Source: Bog-473 sp963755495 (GTDB lineage Bacteria > Actinomycetota > Acidimicrobiia > Acidimicrobiales > RAAP-2). Taken from it: 64,000 nucleotides of DNA. Of this stretch, positions 8,668 to 17,841 are shown one piece after another (position 1 is the stretch's first letter; every line of letters begins with the position of its first letter). The DNA lies in assembly GCA_963755495.1 (NCBI GenBank), contig CAVWJS010000006.1, forward strand, positions 1 to 64,000. The letters are read 5' to 3'. The position numbers were made by a program, and so were the translations under genes. The notes below the pieces were generated by a model. It was not told the origin of the DNA, did not search any database, and saw only the letters and a list, made by a program, of their open reading frames with translations.

Positions 8668-10098
8668 GTGCTCGGAGTTCACCGCCTGACTTCCGCCGGA
8701 GCGAACTACTACCTGGCCGATTTGGCCCACGAGCTTCCTCTTCCGGGGCGATGGGACGACAGGCCCGCTGTCTGGGTCGGGGAAGCTGCGGCGGGGCTGG
8801 GGTTGCACGGAGCGCCCGACCTCAAGGCATTACGCGCCGTTCTCGATGGTTGTCATCCCACATCGGGGCGCCGGATGCGGTCAGATCGCGCCACCGTGCA
8901 GGGGTTCGACCTCACATTCAGCGCACCGAAGTCGGTGAGCGTGGTCTTCGCCTTGGGGGGAGAGGACGTGGCCCGACATGTGGTGTCGGCTCACCGCGAA
9001 AGCGTACGGGGCGCATTAGCCTACATGGAGTCGCATGGCCTCAGTGCCCAACGGGGTTCGGGCGAAGAGCGCCGCGTGGGGCCCACCACGGGCCTGGTGG
9101 CGGCGTCGTTTACCCATGGGGTGAATCGCAACCTCGACCCTCATCTGCACACACACGTCGTAATGGCCAACATGGTGCACGGCTTGGACGGCCGTTGGAG
9201 CGCTTGTGACCACCGCGGGCTGTCGGCGCATCGTGGTGCGGCGGCCGCCGTCTACGAAGCGCACCTGCGAGGGGAGCTCTCCGCCCGCATCGGGGTTCGG
9301 TGGGTGCAAGGGCCGCGCGTGAGCGCCGAGGTGGAGGGAGTCTCCCCGCTCGCCATGGGCGAGTTCTCGTCACGGTCAGCGGATATCCGGCGGCACATGG
9401 CGGAGTGGGGAGCGCATACTCGTGCAGGTGCACGAATCGCCTGGGCGGCTACTCGGCTAGAGAAGGTCTCTGGTCTGGACTTTGGCGAGCTGTCGTCGCA
9501 GTGGGAGTGGCGCGCCCGGTCGATCGGGAGTGATCGGGCGGAGATACAGGCCCTCCTGGGGCGAGCTGCGCGCAATGGAGGAACACAGAGTCTTGACGAG
9601 CACCGGTTCGGTGCCACCTTGTCGCTCGCTCCCGATGGCGCCGCGCGCCGCCGCGATATTGCGGCCGCCTTCGGCAATGCTGCGCTGGCGGGTGCCGACG
9701 CGCAAACCGTCGAGACGCTCACGGACCTCTGGACGCCCAAGCTTTCCGAACGAGAACAGGTTGGTGTGGCTGAGGACACTCGCACATTGCGCAGCGTCGT
9801 CCCAGGCAACCATCTACTCGGGGTACTCGGCCCGCGCCCGGTGAAGCCCGTCGACCACGCAGTTTGGCGAGAGGCGGCGCGGGTTGTTGACGACTACCGG
9901 GCTCGCTGGAACGTCACTCGCTGGAGCGATGCCCCGGGTTGCGACGCTCTCGGTACCGATCGACTGGTCTCGGGGATCGCATCCCTGCCCACTGAGCGCC
10001 TGGTCGATCACTTGCAGACGTCTCGGCATTTGGAAGTGGCACGTCAGCGATTGGGTTGGCGCGAAGCGCGCGGACATGAGATGGAGCGAAGTCGGTGA
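8668..10098 (+). CDS. MobF/TrwC-family relaxase, relaxase domain only
   Basis: Conjugative relaxase that nicks DNA at oriT. The N-terminus VLGVHRLTSAGANYYLADL carries the catalytic tyrosine region (Y14/Y15), and DPHLHTHVVMANMV at about residue 158 is the three-His metal site. GTG at 8668 is chosen because it starts the conserved block and follows an AAAGGGGG site. The 476 residues cover the relaxase domain and a short tail; the helicase domain usual in TrwC/TraI is missing, either truly absent or lost by decay. It is convergent with a coupling-protein gene, and together they mark a conjugative or mobilizable element inserted after pafBC. Confidence 0.82.
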   Translation: MLGVHRLTSAGANYYLADLAHELPLPGRWDDRPAVWVGEAAAGLGLHGAPDLKALRAVLDGCHPTSGRRMRSDRATVQGFDLTFSAPKSVSVVFALGGEDVARHVVSAHRESVRGALAYMESHGLSAQRGSGEERRVGPTTGLVAASFTHGVNRNLDPHLHTHVVMANMVHGLDGRWSACDHRGLSAHRGAAAAVYEAHLRGELSARIGVRWVQGPRVSAEVEGVSPLAMGEFSSRSADIRRHMAEWGAHTRAGARIAWAATRLEKVSGLDFGELSSQWEWRARSIGSDRAEIQALLGRAARNGGTQSLDEHRFGATLSLAPDGAARRRDIAAAFGNAALAGADAQTVETLTDLWTPKLSEREQVGVAEDTRTLRSVVPGNHLLGVLGPRPVKPVDHAVWREAARVVDDYRARWNVTRWSDAPGCDALGTDRLVSGIASLPTERLVDHLQTSRHLEVARQRLGWREARGHEMERSR

Positions 10099-10164
10099 GT
10101 TCAGCGGGTCCGCTCAGGCGTCCCCGGCTCCCGCGCCAATGACAGCGCCTGATGACCTGACATC

Positions 10165-11578
10165 TCACGCCAGGGGCTGACACGCGTGGGCAGGGGTGAG
10201 ACGGACCGATTCGAACGTTCTCTCCGGGGTGAGGACGAGCGCATGTCCCGTCGATCCCCTCGAGATCACGTCCACCGGGAGTCGTGGCACACGGACCGTG
10301 CTGACCGAACTCGAGGGGCGAAGTCGCCCCCACTCGCCCACCGACTGCCCAACGGTGGTCGAGCGCAGCTCGTGCTCACCGCCGATCGCACTGAGGTCAC
10401 GCAGCGTGGCGACATCGGCGATGCCGGGGAACACCACCGTCGTGCCGAACAGGGTGAGAAAGCCATCAGCGGCCGATCCCCAACGGCCCCGCGCCTGCGA
10501 GAGGTCCTGCAGGCAGGCCATGACAAGGAGACCCTGCCCGGCACCCTCACTCAGCATGGTGGGCAGATCGGGAATGGGAGCGATGTTGGCGACCTCATCG
10601 AGGGCGAGCAGCGTGGGCGGGTACCGCTCACCGCTCCGCTCCCGGTCGTAGGTGGCGTCGCGCACGTCACCGATGGCCGCCACGACGAGGGGCGCGAACT
10701 GATGCTGACGCCGTCCGGCGGAGCAGATGTACATGGTGTTGGCACCTCGAGCAGAATTCGGCCGCATCGAGCGGAGGGAGCTCTGTGGATGCCAACGCGG
10801 CCTCCGACCTGTAGGCGGCCAGGACCCCCGAAGCGGTGGACCAGATACCCGACTGTTCCCGGGCATCCGTGCCGACGATGCCGGCCAGCAGGTCGGTGGC
10901 GGTGGCGTCCTCGCCCGACCGTGCGCGAGAGGATTTGCTAAGGCCGTCGCGCCATCGTGACGGTCAATCCAACGTAAGACCGATCCGCATGGGGAGAGAT
11001 TCGAGTGCGGCGGCGTGGAGGAGTGGGGACAGCAACGCACTGGCTCGTTCGGTCCAATGCTGGTCTCCCGGCGGATTGTGACCCAGCACTACCGCCGAGG
11101 CGCGACGCATTGACCATTGCATCAGACGTCTGCACTGCGGCGTCCCAATCCGTCGGCGGTTGTCAATGGCGACCATCCGACGCGTTCGACTGACGTCGGG
11201 CATTCGATTTCACCGCTGGGATCGAAGAGAAAGGACCAACCCTCGCGACTGCGCTCGGTAGCCGTCGCCATCCATGACATCGGGCTTGGTCGAGGTGGAG
11301 ACAACGGGGCCGTCGGCTACGAAAAGATTGGGGATGACCAGGGAAGACGTCTTTCCCGAGCGCGAAGGGCCGAGGACGAGTGTTGAGCGCTGCGGACCTG
11401 CCCACGACCACGTTCCGTTCGCCGATTCCGAGGTAGATGCCTGCGACCGTCGCTGCGCGGTGCGTCGAACCCGATCGTGGTCATACGCGCCGCGCGCGGT
11501 GACGATTGGCCTCGTTTGCAAACGACTGGTCGCGGCGGTGGTCGATTGTCGAGTCACGTAGATGCACGTTTGGAACAA
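10165..11578 (-). pseudogene. VirD4/TraG-like type IV coupling protein, broken
   Basis: ATPase that links a relaxase-DNA complex to a type IV secretion channel. Walker A is LGPSRSGKTSS (about 11341-11376), followed by LVIPNLF and SGPV-like STSTKPDVM; Walker B is LALDEVANIAPIPDLP (about 10570-10612), followed by QDLSQARGRWG. The middle part (HWTERASALLSPLLHAAALES near 11000-11060) is in different frames, so at least three shifts occur. The expected N-terminal membrane helices are not seen before Walker A. It may be a decaying element gene or a victim of the same read errors as the core genes nearby. The 5' end is uncertain. Confidence 0.7.
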
Positions 11579-12047
11579 ATCACCGCGCAGAGCGACGCCG
11601 AAATCTGCGTCGACGCATCATCGAAGCGAGTGGCGCCGGTCAAGATTGCACGCGTGCGCTGCATCGAGAATTGGGTTGCATCGTCGACCAAAAAAGCACG
11701 TCGCAAAAAGATGATGCTTGACCTGAGCAGGTACATAACGAAGAATGTGTCTACCCGAAGCGTTATGGAGGGTTGATATGTGCTGCGACGCAACAGTGTG
11801 CAGCGCGCCAGGCAAAGACATTGGAATGCCAACTACGCGCCTCATGCAGTGCCTCATCACCTCAATCAGTCGTTGCAATTCGGGTAATCGGAACGGACTG
11901 CTCGTATGAAGGAAAGGTCGATGATCCATCTTCCTACGTGCCATATCGTTCCGAGCGACAAAGAAATCGGTGCGGCAGTGCGCACGACGATGTGTTCGTA
12001 GCATCGACGTGGCGCAGGCTTCACCTCTATTCAGTGACCATGCTCCT
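11579..12047. other. Stretch without a recognisable gene
   Basis: About 470 bases, visibly lower in G+C than the flanks, between the coupling-protein remnant and the repeat-protein gene. Short open frames exist on both strands but none has a ribosome site, family signature or plausible composition. It may hold the lost 5' end of the coupling gene and the promoter of the repeat-protein gene. Confidence 0.5.
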
Positions 12048-12061
12048 AGGGAGGTGCACCT

Positions 12062-12517
12062 GTGGCAGTAGCCGCGAAAAAGCGGGCCCCGGCCAAGAAG
12101 GCCGTGAAACGGGCCCCAGCAAAGAAAGCAGTAAAGCGAGCCCCCGCAAAGAAGGCAGTTAAGCGCGCGCCGGCGAAGAAAGCCGTCAAGCGGACTGCAG
12201 TAAAGAAGGCAGTCAAGCGGGCCCCGGCCAAGAAGGCCGTCAAACGGGCACCGGCTAAGAAGGCAGTCAAGAGGGCTCCAGCAAAGAAGGCAGTGAAGCG
12301 CGCGCCGGCGAAGAAAGCCGTCAAGCGGACTGCAGCGAAGAAGGCAGTCAAGCGGGCCCCGGCCAAGAAGGCCGTGAAGAGGGCACCGGCGAAGAAGGCT
12401 GTCAAGCGAGCACCGGCAAAGAAGGCAGTGCGTCGCGCCCCGGCCAAGAAGGCCGTCAAGCGGACGACTGCAAAGAAGGCAGTCCGTCGAGCCCCGGCTC
12501 GCAAGGCGGCTCGCTGA
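12062..12517 (+). CDS. Histone H1-like Lys/Ala repeat protein
   Basis: A 151-residue protein made almost wholly of a nine-residue repeat, consensus KRAPAKKAV, about 16 copies, with occasional KRTAAKKAV variants. It is strongly basic and has no folded domain; relatives are the Lys/Ala-rich tails of actinobacterial HU (HupB) and histone H1-like proteins, which bind DNA non-specifically and compact the nucleoid. Here the tail stands alone without an HU head. GTG at 12062 follows a strong AGGGAGGTG site at 12048-12056. A near-perfect terminator follows at 12563-12590. The DNA repeat has a 27-bp period, prone to expansion or contraction. DNA binding is inferred from composition. Confidence 0.75.
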   Translation: MAVAAKKRAPAKKAVKRAPAKKAVKRAPAKKAVKRAPAKKAVKRTAVKKAVKRAPAKKAVKRAPAKKAVKRAPAKKAVKRAPAKKAVKRTAAKKAVKRAPAKKAVKRAPAKKAVKRAPAKKAVRRAPAKKAVKRTTAKKAVRRAPARKAAR

Positions 12518-12562
12518 GCAGTTAGCAGGTAGCAGTTAGCAGTTTTCTTCTTGGAGCGAGTG

Positions 12563-12590
12563 AAGTCGGGGGCCTGCGGGCCCCCGACTT
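12563..12590. terminator. Strong bidirectional terminator hairpin
   Basis: AAGTCGGGGGCC and GGCCCCCGACTT form a perfect 12-bp stem around a TGCG loop. It lies between the repeat-protein gene (ending 12517) and the convergent PIG-L deacetylase (ending 12616) and can serve both. Just upstream, at about 12519-12544, GCAGTTAGCA occurs twice as a short direct repeat. Confidence 0.8.
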
Positions 12591-12615
12591 TGCAATTGCA
12601 AGGCCTAGATGTCGG

Positions 12616-13358
12616 TCACAGGTGGAAGCTCTCGCCCTGGGCGATCCCGCCAGAGCTCCGTGCTCACTTAGTTGTGTATGCACTCGGCGCGTGAAGGCAT
12701 CGACTTGCGCCGATCCGGCATCCTCGATTCCCATGGTGCTCGCGAATTGACTCTCGTGCGCCAGCAGCGCCGCGATCTTCGTCTCGGCGAAATCCGCAGA
12801 CGTCTTCGACATGATTCGGCTCATCCGCCTCCCACAAGAGCAGAGCCGATGGGCGGTGGGGTGCCAATCCCTGATCAGTGAAGAAGTGCGGATCGCGTGC
12901 GGCGACAATGGCGTCGGTGACGATGAATCCAGCGTGCCGGTGGTCGGGATGGAGGCGGTAGCGCCGCCACGGGTCGTGCCCGAGCACGACATCGGGACGG
13001 AGTGCGACGAATCCACAGAGAGACCTCCCACTGCTCGGCGCACACCGTTGCGCAGCTCCCCGTCGGTCCGCCCGAGAAAGATGACGTCACCCCCTCCGAG
13101 GAGCGCGGCGGCGCGTCGTTGCTCCTGCTGGCGTCGCGCGACCAGTGCCGCCGCATCGCGTCGTGGGTCCCAGGTTCCTTTCGCACCGTCGGTCAGCACC
13201 AGGTGGTGGATGGTGGCCCCCGCGGCGGCCCATTTGGCCAGTGTGGCACCGCAGCCGAATTCGATGTCGTCGGGGTGCGCGCCGATGGCCACGACGATGG
13301 ACGGTGTGGGCAGATCGATCGTGGGACGGCCACGTTCGGGGAGATCGTTGACCGGCAA
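12616..13358 (-). CDS. PIG-L/LmbE-family GlcNAc-type deacetylase, frameshifted
   Basis: Zinc-dependent deacetylase of the family that includes MshB (mycothiol) and BshB. The metal motif AHPDD is clear in IVVAIGAHPDDIEFGCG, followed by LVLTDGAKGTWDP and the central histidine block RLHPDHRHAG (about 12940). Similarity runs in all frames, with shifts near 13010-12985, 12810 and 12630; read through, the protein ends GESFHL at the TGA at 12616-12618, just before the terminator. The TTG start at 13358 is uncertain. It follows cofC on the same strand after 27 bp, so the two are probably co-transcribed. Sequence alone does not say whether the substrate is a mycothiol precursor. Confidence 0.75.
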
Positions 13359-13385
13359 CGATGCGGCCGGACGATTCTGCGCCGC

Positions 13386-14006
13386 TCATGTGGTGAGCTC
13401 GGCCACATCGGCCGGCCAGTCGACGTCGTACGCCAGGGCAGGTATGCGCAGAACGCGGACGGGCAGCCCGAGCTCGGACCGCCTCGGCGCGGTGTGATCG
13501 AAACGAGCCCGGGCCCGTAGGCAAAGCGGAAGTCGCAGCCGACGGGCAGTCGCAGGACGTTGGTGCCGTCGTCCTTGCGATCAGGCACGAGCGTGATGCC
13601 GGCGAACGGGGCCAGGTCCCCGAGGTCGCGGGCGCGGGGAAGGTCGCCATGGGCGACGATCACCCACTCGACACCAGCCGCAGCCAGCTGCTCCACGCCC
13701 GGCGCCGACGGCGCCGTTGAGCCCTTGCCCGGGCTCCCACATGACGGCTGCTCCGAGCGCCTCGGCCCATGCCGCCACCTCAGGATCGTCGCAGACGACC
13801 GCGACGGGGAGCGGGGCGCACGCAGCTACGACGTTTTCCGCCATGGATCGAACAAGGTGCTCCCGCGTCTCATCGGTCATGGACCCGCCCAGCCGGCGTT
13901 TGGCCTGTCGGAACCCCTTGACCGGGATGAGCACGACTTCTTGCCCGAGGTTGCCTCGGGGAGGAGCGGGTGGAGCCTGCGGGTGGGCGGTCACGCTGGC
14001 GGACAC
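13386..14006 (-). CDS. cofC: CofC/FbiD nucleotidyltransferase for coenzyme F420, frameshifted
   Basis: Guanylyltransferase that activates 2-phospholactate or phosphoenolpyruvate in F420 synthesis. Family marks are LIPVKGFRQAKRRLGG at the N-terminus, VIVAHGDLPRARDLGDL in the middle, and DGTNVLRLP with FRFAYGPGSF near the C-terminus. Shifts lie near 13700 and 13510; the rebuilt end is AYDVDWPADVAELTT, stopping at 13386. GTG at 14006 sits 7 nt from a TACACT box, a leaderless start. It is divergent from gpsA, an arrangement like fbiD (Rv2983) and Rv2982c in Mycobacterium tuberculosis. No other F420 gene is in the window. Confidence 0.82.
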
Positions 14007-14013
14007 TGGGGAC

Positions 14014-14019
14014 AGTGTA
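14014..14019 (-). promoter_or_regulatory. -10 box of leaderless cofC promoter
   Basis: On the minus strand TACACT is followed after 7 nt by the GTG start of cofC. It is one half of the 62-bp divergent cofC-gpsA promoter region. Confidence 0.6.
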
Positions 14020-14055
14020 AGTGCGCCGGGCCGTGGCGCCCCGTGGTCACCGCCG

Positions 14056-14061
14056 TAGGCT
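14056..14061 (+). promoter_or_regulatory. -10 box of leaderless gpsA promoter
   Basis: TAGGCT ends 7 nt before the ATG at 14069. The context CGTAGGCTC is shared with the pafBC promoter. Confidence 0.6.
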
Positions 14062-14068
14062 CACGACC

Positions 14069-15095
14069 ATGAGCGACCGCGTGGCAGTGGTGGGTGCCGG
14101 CTCGTGGGGTACGGCCGTGGCCGGACTCGTGGGTGCGTCGCATCCCGTCTCGCTGTGGGCGCGGTCTCGCCGAGCTGGCGTCGTCCATCGACCGAGTCGC
14201 GGGAGAACGCCACCTACCTCCCGGGAATCGGCCTGCCCGACGGGCTCGACGGCCACCGCCTCGTTGGAGGAGGCGTTGGACGGAGCGGGCATCGTCTTCA
14301 TGGCGGTGCCGTCGCACGGGTTCCGGGCTGTGCTGGAGGAACTGCGACCCTTCGCCACGGAGGTCGAGGCCATCGTCAGCCTGGCCAAGGGCATCGAGAC
14401 GGGGACCAACCTACGGATGTCCGAGGTGGTGGCGCAGGTCGTGCCTCGACGTGCCGGCCGGCGTTCTGACGGGGCCGAATCTGGCTCGCGAGGTGGCCGA
14501 AGGGCAACCGGCCGCCAGCGTCGTGGCGCTGCCCGACGAAGCGTTGGCCCGTCAAGTGCAGGATCTCCTTCACACCCGCACCTTTCGGGTGTACATGGGC
14601 ACCGATGTCGTCGGTTGCGAAATAGCAGGGGCGACGAAGAACGTGATGGCGATCGCCGCCGGCATCTGTGACGGTCTGGGATTCGGCGAGAACACGCGTG
14701 CGGTGCTGATCACCCGAGGACTGGCCGAGTTGGGACGACTCGGCATCGCCCTGGGTGGCAAGGTGCTGACGTTCGGCGGGTTGGCCGGGGTCGGCGACAT
14801 GGTCGCTACCTGTGCCAGCCCGAAGAGCCGCAACCGCACCGTTGGGTATCAGCTCGGTCAGGGCCAGTCTCTCGAGGAGATCGTCAACGGCATGCAGATG
14901 GTGGCCGAAGGGGTCAAGAGCGCCGGTCCCTTGGTTGGTTTGGCCCGGTCGCACGGCGTCGAAATGCCGATCGCCGAGCAGGTCGACGCCATCGTCGAGG
15001 GGCGCTGCTCACCCCGAGAGGCCCTACTGTCGCTCATGGACCGGCCCTCACGCCCCGAATGGGACGAGGCGCTGGTGCGAGAGACGCCTCAATGA
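14069..15095 (+). CDS. gpsA: NAD(P)-dependent glycerol-3-phosphate dehydrogenase, frameshifted
   Basis: Makes sn-glycerol 3-phosphate from dihydroxyacetone phosphate for phospholipid synthesis. Motifs: Rossmann GAGSWGTAVA at residues 8-17, ENATYLPG, SLAKGIE, LTGPNLAREVA, EIAGATKNVMAIAAGICDG (catalytic Lys region), GGLAGVGDMVATC and SRNRTVG. The first 400 bases contain at least four shifts within about 150 bp (14160-14270) and one near 14455, as the similarity passes through all three frames; the last 630 bases are clean. Such dense shifts in an essential gene argue for read errors. It is divergent from cofC. Confidence 0.85.
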
Positions 15096-15119
15096 GAGCG
15101 CCCCGCCGCGGTGTCAGGA

Positions 15120-17792
15120 TCAGTAGGGGCCCAACCGGGCGGTGGCGATGCCGAATGGGCGCAGCTCGAATGATCCTTCGAAGTGACGTTCGGGGTAGCC
15201 ACGGAGGTCGACCAGCCATCCCGCGTGCCCGGGCATGGTCACCATGGCGGTGTGGCCGGTGGGATTGAAAACGCGAACCTCGAGCAGCCCGTTCTCGCGG
15301 CGCACGGCGCTCACTTGCGCTCCCTCTATGTTGAGCGCGCTGCCCGCCGTCGGTCGAGTGCCTCCGCCAAGGGCCGTGACGACATCGAGGGGGACCAGGA
15401 CATCGTCGGCCAAGGCATACGGATCGTCGTGTCCCACCGCCAGCGCATAGCTGAGCGACACGGGACGTCCAGCCATCTGCAGGCCTTCGACCGGGGTGAG
15501 CGGACCGGCCGGAAAGGGCCGGTAGGCCATGCCGAGGCGGGAGAGCATGCCCGTGGCGCGCAGCACCGTGAGGGCGATCGTTTGGGCCGCATCCCCGCCC
15601 GGTGTCGTCGTGATGTCGATGAGCTCGTACTCGCAGACGCCATCATGCACCACGGTCAGGCCGCCGGCGGAGACGAAGCGCCGAGCCGGTGCCGTTGGCA
15701 ACCCGTACTCATCGGGGCGCCCTTCGGCCAGTGAGGCCTCGTTCGACGACGGCAAAGGCGCTTTCGGCGTGCGATGTCTGGGCCGCCACGGGCAGCGGAA
15801 GGTGGACGCGAAGCCGGTGGTCTTTGCTGGGGTTGACGAACGATGTCGTCACCCTGACCACCGACTCATCCGCTCTGAGCTCCAGGCGGGTCTCGACCTC
15901 GACATGGTGCTCGCCCACCCGCCTCTGCGACGATCCGTCCACGTGATCGGGCCACACGTAGATGGCGGTGATCCCGACGCTGGCCCGCACCGGTCCGCGC
16001 TCGATGACGCGCACCGACACCTCGACCGGCTTGTCGACCAGCGTGTCTTGACGCGGCGGCGAGTAGTTGTAGGAGTCGCCGAGGTCTCCGCCGTCGACGA
16101 GTTGGCCGTAGCCTTCCACCCCGTTGAGTGAGAACGTGCCACTCGTGTCATCGACCACCACCGTGACGAGACCATTGGTCACGGTGGCAGGCCCTCCGGG
16201 CTGGCTCACCTGGACCGGGTTGGTCAGGGGGGAGGGGGCGAAGGTCTGCCAGCCGTAGCCGGGAACATCGCTGACCCGGGCCACGATTCGTCGGATAGGG
16301 GGCTGGTTCAGGTTGACGCGGATGACGGCGTCGGGCCGCGCTCCCAGGCGGGCATAGATGTCCTGCTTCGCTTCGGATATCGGCGACGTTCGGTCGCTCT
16401 TCCGCACCGACGGTGACGGTGATGTTGAGGCCTTGGTCGTCCTCTTCGACGCTCACGTCGTGCACCCAGGCGTCGTTGTCGATCTTCGGGCCTTGCAGCA
16501 TGCCGAGCACGGTGCGCACCGTGTTGGCGTCGAGCACCATCGAACCGGGGAGGCCGGTGCGCTCGGATACGACCTGTACATCGCCCGAAGGGGGATCCTC
16601 GGCCCCGACGACGAGCTCGACCAGCCCTGCCCGCGTGCGTTGGACGGCGTTGAGGATGTAGTTTCCCGGCTCGGCCAGGGATCGGGCGAACGAAGCGACG
16701 GCGCGATCGGCCAGGCCGCTGGCAATGGTCCGCGCTTCGGCATAGCGGTGCAGCACGGCGTCGACCACGTCGTCGACCGAGCAGGCGCAGATCGAGTCGT
16801 GCGCCGAGTTGCGGACCATCTCCTTCCAGGCCAGGGCCAGCAGCTCGTGTGGCCATTGGTCCGCCGTCTGGAAGAGTGCGGCCAGGGGCTCGGCTCTCCG
16901 CTCCAGCGCGCGCTCAGCCAGCGCACCCAAGCGCTTGACGTCGACACGGTTCGACGTCACCCCCATGAGCATGTTTGACCGAAAGCCCGAGCGGAGCTCT
17001 CCGTTCCACCTCTCCAATCCTTCTGTCGGCGCAGCGGCCAGATAGTCGGGGAGTGAGGTGACCTCGAACACGAGCTCGTCTTGAAGGTCGTTGGCTTCGG
17101 CCACCACCCGACCGAGGCGAGGTTGAGGGAACAGGTGATCCGAGCCGTTCATGCAGAGAAGGTCCTTCGATAAGGAAGGTCGCCACCTCGTCGACCAGGT
17201 CCTCCGTACGCCGCACGAGGGCCTTGGCGTCGTCGGGGAGCGCGGCCCCGTTGCCGTAGCCGACGGGAAGATATTCCGCCCGCACGCGGGAACCGTCGGG
17301 TGCCTCCCACCAGAATGCGTTCTTCGTGATGGCCGAGGGCACGCCCCGCCACACCACCGTGTGCGCGAACCCGGCCTGCTGGAGGATCTGCGGCATCTGG
17401 GCGATGTGCCCGAACATGTCGGGCAGGTAGCCGACGTTCATGGCGCCACCGAAGGCGGCGCCGCGGAGGATGCCCATCTGGAGGTTGCGGATGATCGTCT
17501 CACCCGAGGACAGGAACTCGTCCATCAGGATGTACCACGGGCCCATGCTGATCCGACCGGCCGCCGCCAGCGCGCGGAGCCGCGGCTCGGCTTCCGGCCG
17601 GATCTCGAGGTAGTCGTCGACGACGGCCATCTGTCCGTCCAACATGAAGTACGGGTAACCCGCATCGGACTCGAGCAGAGGGAGAAGGGCATCGAGCATG
17701 TCCACCAGATCGAGCCGAAAGTCCTGGTACGACTTGTACCATTCCCGATCCCAGTGCGAGTGCGGGACGATGGCGATACGGCGGCGGGTCAT
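15120..17792 (-). CDS. Glycoside hydrolase family 38 alpha-mannosidase, frameshifted
   Basis: Large zinc-dependent alpha-mannosidase of about 890 residues. The N-terminal catalytic domain has the zinc motif PHSHWDREWY (residues 10-19) and the nucleophile segment GYLPDMFGHIAQMPQIL near residue 125; a further zinc ligand region is RNSAHDSICACSVDDV near 16800. The C-terminal half is beta-rich, as in the family, ending in FELRPFGIATARL. Similarity crosses frames near 17170, 16390 and 15740. The ATG at 17792 sits 7 nt from a TAGTCT box. No signal peptide is seen, so a cytoplasmic enzyme acting on imported or internal mannosides is likely. It is divergent from the acyl-CoA synthetase. Confidence 0.85.
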
Positions 17793-17799
17793 GTTTGCC

Positions 17800-17805
17800 A
17801 GACTA
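17800..17805 (-). promoter_or_regulatory. -10 box of leaderless GH38 promoter
   Basis: On the minus strand TAGTCT is followed after 7 nt by the ATG of the mannosidase gene. Confidence 0.55.
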
Positions 17806-17841
17806 TGGCGTGCGATGGCCGACGGACAGGGTGTGGTAGCG

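Noticed and set aside
11618..12004. Minus-strand frame of 128 codons in the low-GC gap
   Set aside because: No start signal, no family likeness and unusual composition; kept as empty DNA.
12046..12504. Minus-strand frame of Ala/Phe/Thr repeats opposite the Lys/Ala protein
   Set aside because: The sense strand has the ribosome site, terminator and a known composition; the antisense frame only mirrors the repeat.
12522..12615. Extension of the PIG-L gene through the terminator
   Set aside because: After correcting the frame the protein ends naturally at 12616, before the hairpin.
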